DNA of 64,000 bases from Zygnema cylindricum (taxonomy: Eukaryota; Streptophyta; Zygnematophyceae; Zygnematales; Zygnemataceae). The position numbers and the translations under genes are program-made. This document shows positions 1 through 9,121 of the stretch, one piece after another (the stretch's first letter is position 1; each line of letters opens with the position of its first letter). The notes below the pieces were generated by a model, which saw only the letters and a program-made list of their open reading frames with translations, was not told where the DNA came from and did no database searches. Location of the stretch: the NCBI GenBank assembly GCA_037447655.1, contig JBBHKE010002599.1, positions 1-64,000 of the forward strand. Reading direction: 5' to 3'.

Positions 1-860
1 CTGTATTTTAAAGATAAGGTTGAAGATGACGTTTTTTGTCGTCGAAGTGGGTCGAAAAACACAAGACGACAACATGTAGTACATTTTAAATTCGATGATG
101 ACGCAAAATGTACTTCTATTTTTTTCTTTTTTATTGCACGGTTAAAACTTACGCGGTACGGCTCTAAGTTTTACATGAAAACGACAGAAAAAAACCCTTA
201 CTTAAGCACATATAGACGCACCCTAAGTGCTCTCACCGTGGAGCTCACATAACGACAAAAAGTTACTGTCTGCAACCATTTTATTTACATGTGGTCACCG
301 CCTTTTTGTTACCGTAAACGCTCGCCGGCCGTGTGAATTGCTAATTTTATTATGACGGTCGACGTTCCCAAGTGCGGCAAAATTTTAAGCGGCTGAAACA
401 ATATTATGAAAGTCAAAGATGTCCAACCGATTGACCGTCAAATTTATGCTCAACGGTACTTTATTTGTACCAATGTGTACTTCAAACATACGTTTTTTGA
501 CAAAATGACGTAAGTGACGATGCGCAACCAAAACTGTCACTGTCATGATCAATTCCCTTATTTTAAAGTACGGTGTCCAAACACCAAATGTTTACATACA
601 TTCCAGTTTATAACTTACGACAGCGAAAACGGTAAAACAGGCGGTCCATGAGCTGGAGCGTTGAGAAACGATAATTCGGCAAGTTTTTGGTGGGAATATG
701 TAAGCGCATACATATTTTGTAGAGTTGTGTATCGAATTTTACCGATACCGATATGCAACTTTTTTCGACCAACCGAAAATAGATATGTTGGCTCAACATA
801 TCGGAAAGGAAAACTATAGCGATGGTTTGTCTATATATCGCGATGAACTATGGATAAAGA
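1..860. other. Intergenic DNA, no gene seen
   Basis: AT-rich DNA without a convincing coding region. The first 110 bases resemble positions 3430-3530 (shared words around 'gaagatgacg' and 'cgaaaaacacaa'), so this is dispersed repeat DNA. Positions about 725-860 hold degenerate palindromic words such as 'ctatatatcgcgat' that resemble the CGATATATCG-rich repeats near 61.6-63.6 kb. Confidence 0.6.
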
Positions 861-2872
861 TCGGGCCAATAATTAGAGCGATAGCTACACCGCGAATCGC
901 TATGAGGGTTAATCACGCTGATTCGGCGCCCAAAAATTTTGAATTGATACCTTAAAAATAATAAATTACACTATTTAAGGACGTGGACCATAATTTGCCA
1001 CGTCTCCTAGCACTAAATTAGAATGAATGACGCTAATTTTTCTTTAATCAAATTATTTTTTTACGCTATAGCAATTCGCGGTGTACGTCATTCTTGTACT
1101 TCAGTTCCATACTTAAATACTAAATGGATTGTGAAAAAATAATCAAAAGCCCCTAATTCCTCGCTCTCTCCCATCCCCGTTTTATTATTTTTTCAAGATT
1201 CAAAGATGATGAGGCTTCGATTCCTTTAGGCGGTCCCAGTAAACGTACGGACACGTCTAATGGCAAGTTTTACTAGCAGTCCGCTCCATTTTGTCAAGAC
1301 AATAAACAACCTTTCACAAATATGATTGGTGTCACGTAGGCTAGTGTGCACATTAAAAAAATCTAGAAATAATCTTTAAACGTAAAATTTGAACGTAGTA
1401 TCTATGCCAACGGAGGTAGTTAATGATTTGTACGAAAATTTTGCGGACATATTTTTATTTTGAAAATGGAAATCAAAATTTCGAAACGGAATAGCAAAAG
1501 ACGCGGCAAACTTTGAAGGTCGTGGATGTCAAACGGAACTTGCGAATATAATTTTGGATTACCTGCATCCCGAGGCACATGTCCAACACATGGCCTGTAC
1601 AACGTGTAGGCATGTGATCGCTTGCTCGAAGTGGGTATTTTTTTACTTTCTCTCGTGTACCAACGATATACGACCAGTGCGCAACAACGGGTGATTTGCG
1701 TGATTACTTCGCGGATCTCAAAAAGTGAAACATCCAACAGTCAATACTAACTCATATAATATAAGAGTATTGTGACAACCATCCAATTAACATCGTAAGA
1801 TTTCAAGTAAACAACCCCACTTTTCCTCTAATGGAATCTTACCCTAATATAAAAAGCAAAACAATATCGGGCCAATAATTGGAGCGATAGCTACATCGCG
1901 AATCGCTATTAGGGTTAATCACGCTGATTCGGCGCCCAAAAATTTTGAGATTGATACCTTAAAAATAATAAATTACACTATTTAAGGACGTGGACCATAA
2001 TCTGCCACGTCTCCTAGCACTAAATTAGAATGAATGACGCTAATTTTTTCTTTACTCGAATAATTTTTTTAAGCTAATAGCAATCCGCGGTGTATGTCAT
2101 TCTTGTACTTCAGTTCCATACTTAAATACTTAATGGATTGTGAAAAAATAATCAAAAGCCCCTAATTCCTTGCTCTCTCCAATCCCCATTTTATTATTCT
2201 TTCAAGATTCAGAGATGATGAGGCTTCGATTCCATTAGGCGGTCCCAGTAAACGTACGGACACGTCTAATGGCAAGTTTTACAGCAGTCCGCTCCATTTT
2301 GTCAGGACAGTAAACAACCTTTCGCAAATATGATTGGTGTCACGTAGGCTAGTGTGCACATTAAAAAAAACTAAAAATATTCTTTAAACGTAAAATCTGA
2401 ACGTAATATCTATGCGAACGGAGGTAGTTAATGATTTGTACGCAAATTTTGCGGACATATTTTAATTTTGAAAATGGAAATCAAAATTTCGAAATGGAAT
2501 CGCAAAAAGACGCGGCAAACTTTTAAGGTCGTGGATGTCAAACGAAACTTGCAAATATAATTTGGGTTTACTTTCATCCCGAGGCACATGTCCAACACAT
2601 GGCCTGTACAACGTGTAGGTATGTGATCGCCTGCTCGAAGTGGGTATTTTTTTACTTTCTCTCGTGTAACAACGATATACGACCAGTTTGCAACAACGGG
2701 TGATTTGCGCGATTACTTCGCGGATCTTAAAAAGTGAAACATCCAACAGTCAATACTAACTCATATAATATAAGAGTATTGTGACAACTATCCAATTAAC
2801 ATCGTAAGATTTCCAGTAAACAACCCCAATTTTCCTCTAATGGAATCTTACCCTAATAGAAGAAGCAAAACA
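861..2872. repeat. 1-kb tandem duplication
   Basis: Two head-to-tail copies of a unit of about 1006 bp: copy 1 is 861-1866 and copy 2 is 1867-2872. They match closely along their whole length (for example 'tcgggccaataatt' at 861 and 1867, and the block ending 'gcaaaacaat' in both), with scattered substitutions and small indels. The two minus-strand open frames at 1420-1737 and 2462-2746 are the same non-conserved stretch in each copy and are not treated as genes. Each copy contains an inverted pair of the dispersed TAATAGCGATT-type motif. Confidence 0.85.
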
Positions 2873-4775
2873 ATTGGAAAAGAGAAAGGTACACTGTGAA
2901 TCGCTATTAGAGAACGGCCCATGTACTTGTAACTTAGCGAGCTTTGATTTTTAGCTTAGATCTGGCGAACTTGGATTACACGTGTCCCTATGTGTAACAA
3001 CGACATTATTACTTAACGGTGTGACGATTGTATACGTCGACAATGTCCGTGACAGCTGTCAACATCTACAATATGTGATGACGCACCCTATTTTTCGAAA
3101 CTTTTTGAAGCGTCGCAAGACTTATTGTAATATTTGAAACAATTTGGCATGTCGCATGTCATTGCGTGACATCGTACACAAACAGCCTTGCAGCCGTGGC
3201 TATGCAACATTCCCTTGCGTAAACCTCTCATGTCCAGCCACCGTGACTTCGCATATTTTTCACCTTTCCGTGAAATGACACAGCAACATCGAGACGCCTG
3301 CAAAAAAAAAAATACAAGATGCAAGCAAACAAAAACAAACAACCATGTATTTTTTTTCGTCGTCAAAAACTTCTGAAATTTGTTCACTCATGGGATAAGT
3401 TTTATTATTTGTCAAAGCAACTTTACTTTATTTAAAAAAGATCGATGATGTGTTTTAAGATAATTTTGAAGATGACGTGACACTTGGTCGAAAAAACACA
3501 AAACGACAACTTTTCGTACATCCTAGAGGGGTCTCCCCATATAATCGGTACTTTGATAAATTATTTTGGACTATAATGAAGATTCTCCTTACTACTTTGA
3601 AGAGCGTCCCAATGTGCGAAAATGAAATCGGAACTTTGAAATGTGACAGGTGTAGAAGTAGGTACAACTTGTGACGATTGAAGACGACTACAAAACTTCC
3701 GACAGTTGGTGACACCAGCAAAAAGAGCGACAGATGTAGACGCCTAGATTTTTGTGAAATTGTAGGTATTTAGGGTTTGGTGACATTTTGACATCATGCT
3801 CACTTGTCACAACCTTGACGTCACTAATTATATAACTTTCCACCATGGTTACCTGATATCGGTTTTTCTACTTTTCTCTCTCGACTTGCCATTAAAAAAA
3901 AAAAACCAGAAAATTGTCAATTTTTTTTTAAGATCTTTCATTTTATACCTTTATTGTCGTGTCTCATTCTAAAAAGTGTGATATAAAAGTGATAATGTGA
4001 GAGGGAGAGGTTAGAGAAGACGACGACGAAAAATTATACAAATGACCTATGAATAAAAGTGGAGGTCCGAGACCCCTGCAATTTTTTTCCTGTACATGCG
4101 TGTGACCAACACTAAGAACAATAACAAGTACTCTCCCTCGTCAAGAAATTCTATAACTTGTGTGGCACTTGTGTGATTCGTTTTCATTCGCTGTTTGGGC
4201 AGTACTTTAACTAAAAATACTTGCCCGGGGGTTTAATAGAGGAAAACGCCAAAATGGGTTCACATGACGACAAACATGCAGTACACTCAAAGTACATAAA
4301 TGGTTATAGAGGTATCAAGCATTTTAAACGCACGCATGACACGTCGATAACATAATGATATATGCGTACAGAACAAAAAAATGCAAAAAAAATAAAATGC
4401 GTTGACCGACTTTGACTTCATTATAAAGTAAAAATAACGAAAAACTAAAACAAATTTCATCAAAAATGAAAATAATACGACAACAGACAATCGAAACGAA
4501 ACTAGAACCGTTCGCACCTTGTCGCTAAAAGAGTGAACCTGCCTCATCACTAAAAGAGTGAACCAGCAACGAGCGACCAACGTGCCTCATCACTAGTTCA
4601 TTAGCTAGCGTCGAGGCAACTCCGGCACCCTTCCCAAGCCGCGCTAGCGCTAAATCAGCGCTGTCACCAAGTTAGCCTCGACGCCTTGCCGGTGCTTGGC
4701 CCTAAAAGAGATAAACTAGATTTATAGGGCATTTTATAAGTCTAAATAGATTAGTGAAAAAAAGGAAAAGAAAAG
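2873..4775. other. Intergenic DNA, no gene seen
   Basis: No open frame here resembles a known protein. The DNA is AT-rich with A and T runs. Around 3430-3530 it resembles the first 110 bases of the window. A short GC-richer patch at about 4610-4700 has no recognisable function. Confidence 0.5.
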
Positions 4776-5328
4776 CTTAGGCAGTATGCCTCCACCTCCT
4801 CCCTCTTGCCCCCATACTTGTTGTAGTCACTGAAGGAAAGAGAGAGTGGTGGAGCCATGGCTGCCTTAGCTCCATAGTCAGGACTAAGGAGTAACATAAG
4901 TCACTCTCAACAAAAAAGAAAACCAAAAAAGAAGACATCGGCCGTAGTACTCTTCTGTACGGTACAGTCATATAATTGGATCGTACATCAGTAGATAGGG
5001 TTTGTGAGAGGGGTTTAGGACTTAGTGTTTCAGTAGATAGCCACCTCTTTCTGAGAGAGTTTGTATAAAAACTGACATATTTGCCGCCACCTCTTTCTCA
5101 GAGAGTTTGTATAAAAACTGACATATTTGCCGCCATATAACTTATTGCTTGGTTGGGCGTTTTCAGTGATTCTTTTTGTTGTGGACTCAAAGGAGTCCAG
5201 ACTACACACGGGTGCAGTCAAGTTGGCAATTTGTCTGCTTGGGCAGCAGTGGTTGTAGTTGAAAGTGGGCTAGTTAAAATTGCCTAGAGGCTTCTTGAAT
5301 TCTGTGGTCTAAAGGAGGACACATAATT
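4776..5328 (+). mobile_element. Copia LTR remnant (relative of the 8120 element LTR)
   Basis: This segment aligns with the LTR of the Copia element at 8120-14464. Shared blocks include 'catacttgttgtagtcactg', 'gagccatggctgcc', 'aagtcactctcaacaaaa' and the terminal 'ggaggacaca.aattgc'. No internal element sequence follows, so it is a solo LTR or fragment. It lacks a central block of about 440 bp (equivalent of 8323-8766) and has a 46-48 bp direct duplication (about 5041-5087 and 5088-5134). The 5' edge is diverged and may reach back to about 4710. Confidence 0.75.
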
Positions 5329-5629
5329 GCCGCCCTATTACAACAAGTTAACACCAAATAATGACAAATTCACAATTGAATAAAAAAACGGCCATGTTAC
5401 AACATTCTACTATTGAATAATGAAAATGCACAATTGAATCGAAAGTAAGCCAATTTTATATTTATGTGAGGGTGATGGCTCATTTCACATATAAAAAGAG
5501 GCTAAACTCATTAAAGATCTTGAATACGACTATCTACTCTATCTTTTTACTCCAAATTTAGGCCATTCTTATCTTCATAAAAATTCTCTTTTACTACCTC
5601 CCTTTCCTCTTATTCCCGTGATACCTTAG
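5329..5629. other. Intergenic DNA, no gene seen
   Basis: AT-rich sequence between the LTR remnant and the hAT remnant. Nothing recognisable. Confidence 0.5.
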
Positions 5630-7880
5630 CCTCCTCATAGCTGAGATCTCTAGTCTTTTGTGTTGATTTGAGATTGCTAAAGACACACACCAAGTCATTT
5701 GCCCTCTTAGCTGTCATCCTCTTCTGTTTTTTAGAGTGAATATGGTTATAGGTTGACTAATTCCTCTCACATGAGGTGGCAACTGAGCATTTGGAAAGAA
5801 CCCTAATTGCTACTTTAGCGAAGATAGGGGTAACTACCCCAAAGTGTTGCCACCAATTCCACCCTGGCATCTTCTTAGCACAAGCTTTTGTGATGTCCCT
5901 CCCTAAAACAACCTCAATACCTCTATACTTAGTCAGCTCATTGTAGGCTTCGGCTTCGTCATCCACATTCGGTACCATCATAATAACAATAGTTTGGAAG
6001 GCTTCTATGACTTTCACGTTTGAAAGTTGCCCCTAAGTAGCACTTTGGTATTCATGATCCAGTCAATAGCAGGCAACATGCAAGGGGCTATCTGCCATCC
6101 CCATCTGGCCAACCAAAATGTCTTCAACTCCTCCAAAATGTGCACTCTTGTGTAATTTCTCACTCCTCCAACGATGGAGATATTATGTAAATATTGGCCT
6201 ATGGTTTAGAAACCACTAAAAAATTTCCCCACATTTTGGGCCTTCTTGTCACAATCCCTCTTTAGTTGCACTACAGGCTCTTAAACTGCCACAACCTCCT
6301 TTGCCCCCATCTAAAACTCCTCTTCCACTCCCATGTATAATTCTTAGCTCAGAATGTGGCCCTCATTCTAGGACCCCTCGGACTTGTAAGCAGTTTTGCC
6401 CACTGTTTGTAGTCATCATCAAACAATTTCTCACTCCTCCATTAATGGAGATATTATGTAAATATTGGCCTATCATGTAGAATCCATAATAAACTTTCCC
6501 CACTGTCGGGGCCTTTTTGTCACAACCCCTCTTTTGTCACACCACAGGCTCTAAAACAGCCACATCCTCCTTTACTCCTATCTATAACTCCTAGCTCAGA
6601 ATGTGGCCCTTAATCTAGGACCCTTCAGACTTGTAAGCAGTTTTGGCCACTGTTTGTAGTCATCATCAAACATTAAGCCCTCCAAGTTGTCCTTCACCTC
6701 TAAAACCCTTAGGAGCATGAGAAAATTTGTGCCAAACCTGGTCTTTCTAGGTTTCAAAGCTTAAGTGTATACAACTTATTAAATATGGAAGCAATCATAA
6801 TACGGTTTGTGATGAATTATAAAATCTCCTTTGTCTCTCGAACAAGTGTTGAGGTAAAAGCCGACTTGCCCCAATCCTCTAAAATGAGGTCCAAAACGTG
6901 GGCAAAGCATGCAATCCACACGAGGGGAGGGATACTTATTCATGAGCAATAAGGTTGCTATATGTTTTACGGGAGTAGAACCAGTGACAACCTGCACCAC
7001 ATGCCCCACACTTATTGTAAGAACTCCTTTCTTCGACACCTTACAAACATATTGGACATCCTTATGCTCCCCACTAGTGTCAACCGCCGTGAGAAACATG
7101 TCACCTTTGGGGGTGACAACCAAAACATTATGGAGAGGCTTTTGATCTATCAGGGTCCAACCAACGAATGTGATAAAGGATCCAACCAACGAATGTGATA
7201 AAGGCACCTGTGACTTTTATCATCTTCATGTAGCATCCAAATCTTTTTTCAGCGTCGCCTTTGACTTAGATAGGAGTCGGGTTCTCATGTCTTTGCGAGA
7301 TGGTAGCTTGTAAGACTCTCCAATATCTTTAGTATGCTTCATTGCAGCCTTGAAGTAGGTTTCGTTAAGTTAATTGAATGGCAAGCCATTTGCAAAAAAT
7401 GCCTTTGCCCATGCTGCATCTACCTCTTTCTGATTATGGCGAGTAAAAGCATTCCTAATTTTCATCTGCACTCCTGGTACCTTATTGCTTTGGCTAGACC
7501 CATGACTTATAGTGAGTTCATCTAAAGCGGATAAGGTGCGTTTTTGAGAGTTATGAGAAGCTTTGCCAACATTTCCAATAAGGTGGTTTATAATTCTAGT
7601 GGCCTGTGTATTGTATTTGAGGTTAAGGGCCTATACATTGTATTCAAATTTATAGTAAACACAAATGAACAATTTATTGTTGCCAAGTAGCCCACCCTTT
7701 GGGGCCTTAACATGCTCACAATCTGGTTCTCGAGGCGTAGGGATGGCTATAGGTGGCGAGGTTCGTGAAGATGTTCGCAGAGGCTTTAATGTGGGCTTCA
7801 ATTGTGGCTTGAATGACGGATTCATTGGCGGCTTCCTTTTAACGGAAAAATGTCCAAAATCTGGTTCAAATTTAACGCGC
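5630..7880 (-). pseudogene. Decayed hAT-family transposase
   Basis: Reading the minus strand from 7880 down, homologous pieces appear in the order expected for a plant hAT transposase. A degenerate BED-type zinc finger (about 7880-7560, including 'APKGGLLGNNKLFICVYY', where a zinc-binding Cys appears replaced) is followed by a conserved linker (about 7560-7220), then a DUF659 domain (7207-6779, 'VVTPKGDMFLTAVDTSGEHK' and 'VQVVTGSTPV'), and finally the C-terminal dimerisation region (6017-5640, 'WWQHFGVVTPIFAKVAIRVL' and 'SVATSCERN'). A stop replaces the Trp that normally follows CERN, and the frame then continues recognisably to about 5640. Several frame changes separate the pieces, so no functional transposase is encoded. 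No terminal inverted repeats or 8-bp target duplication were found. hAT enzymes cut and paste DNA through an RNase-H-like fold; this copy is dead. Confidence 0.8.
6158..6692. repeat. Tandem duplication of about 270 bp inside the hAT remnant
   Basis: The stretch beginning 'tttctcactcctcca' at about 6158 is repeated from about 6426. Both copies contain 'tggagatattatgtaaatat', 'cacaggctct' and 'agtcatcatcaaac'. It arose after, or as part of, decay of the transposase gene. Confidence 0.75.
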
Positions 7881-8114
7881 AAAAATGAAATGAATTTCCC
7901 GCTTGTCTTTTTTTTTTTAAATCTGTATATTTTCCGTACAATTTTTTCTGCAATTCAAATCCGTTCACGAAAGCTATGAATTTTATGAAAATATCATTAA
8001 CCAAAAAAATTAACGCATTTACGTAAAAAAATGAAAATTTGTATGTTTCGTACCTCTATGGAATTGACGTTCATTGTACTATGGTAAAAATGATTTTCTC
8101 GTACGACTGAAGTT
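7881..8114. other. Spacer before the intact Copia element
   Basis: AT-rich sequence with no feature. It ends at the target-site copy TTTCT (8115-8119). Confidence 0.5.
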
Positions 8115-8119
8115 TTTCT

Positions 8120-9121
8120 TGTTGAAATAAGTAGTTTTTGTATTTTCTAGTTTAAAATAAATTAGCGGAAACATATATAAGAAATGATGGCAGCCTGCCT
8201 CCATCTCTTCTCTCTCTCCCCCATACTTGTTGTAGTCACTGAAAGAGAGAGAGAGCGATGGAGCCATGGCTGCCGCAGCTCCATAGGAAGGACTAAAGAG
8301 TGACTTAAGTCACTCTCAACAAAAGGTTGAGTCCGGCAGGACTCGAACCCCCGACCGGTAGAGCGCGGCGTAGCCGTTAGCTCTAACCAGTCTGTCGTAG
8401 AAGTCCGTTAGATTATATAGGGTTTCATTCATATATAAACTGTTGTATAGTACCGAAATGATCTAACTGGAATATGAAACGAAACGAACATAGAACTTGT
8501 TAAGGTTTAGTGCGAAACGTCATTTCGCACGAAACAAATGAAACATACACTTTTAACGGTCGACATTTAATGTCGGATTTAATCCGACGGCGCACGTCGT
8601 CGCCGAGATCGCGGAATGGTCACTTTGGATTTTATGGACGTGGCATGACGTGGCGCCGCGTGGAAGGATGACATTCGGTCGCGGGAATTCCGGAGGAAAT
8701 ACGGACAAGTGGAAAAATGACACGCGTCCACTCAAGAGCCTTGTCGTACACCGGCCGTACAGAAAGTACATCGGCCATAGTACCTTTCTGTACTTTACAG
8801 TAATATGATTGGTTCGTACTTTAGTAGATAAGGGTTGTGAGAGGGATTTAGGACTTAGGAAATATTTGGTAGACAGACACCTCTCTCTAAGAGAGCTTTG
8901 TATAAATTGGCATTTTTGCCGGCTCATAACTTATCGCCTGGTTGGCCGTTTTCAGTAATTCTTTTTGCTACGGACTCAGGGGAGTCCAGGCTACACAGGG
9001 GTGCAGTCAAATTCTCAGTTTGCCTTCTTGGGCAGAAGTGGTCGTGGCTTAAAGTGGGTTAGTTAAATACTATCTAGAGGCTTCCTGTATTCTGTAGTCC
9101 AATGGAGGACACAGAATTGCA
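8120..9121 (+). repeat. 5' LTR of the young Copia element
   Basis: This 1002-bp LTR starts TG and ends CA. It contains a TATA-like 'catatataag' (about 8170), a tRNA-like segment in antisense (8325-8400), overlapping palindromes near 8560-8592 and, unusually, the gag start codon at 9102, 20 bp before the LTR end. Sequence after the CA is the primer-binding site. Confidence 0.95.
8325..8400 (-). other. tRNA-like segment inside the LTR
   Basis: On the minus strand the segment contains a T-arm/B-box-like 'GGTTCGAGTCC' preceded by a D-arm-like 'CTGGTTAGAGC'. The 5' acceptor strand is missing and the anticodon arm does not fold normally, so it is a degenerate tRNA-derived or tRNA-like sequence, not a working gene. 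An identical copy lies in the 3' LTR (about 13668-13743). The related LTR remnant at 4776-5328 lacks this block. Confidence 0.4.

Noticed and set aside
8325-8400. Functional tRNA gene
   Set aside because: T- and D-arm-like words are present, but the acceptor stem does not close and the anticodon arm is abnormal.
8553-8927. 124-codon minus-strand frame, identical at 13896-14270
   Set aside because: It lies in both LTR copies and is identical only because the LTRs are; no protein similarity.
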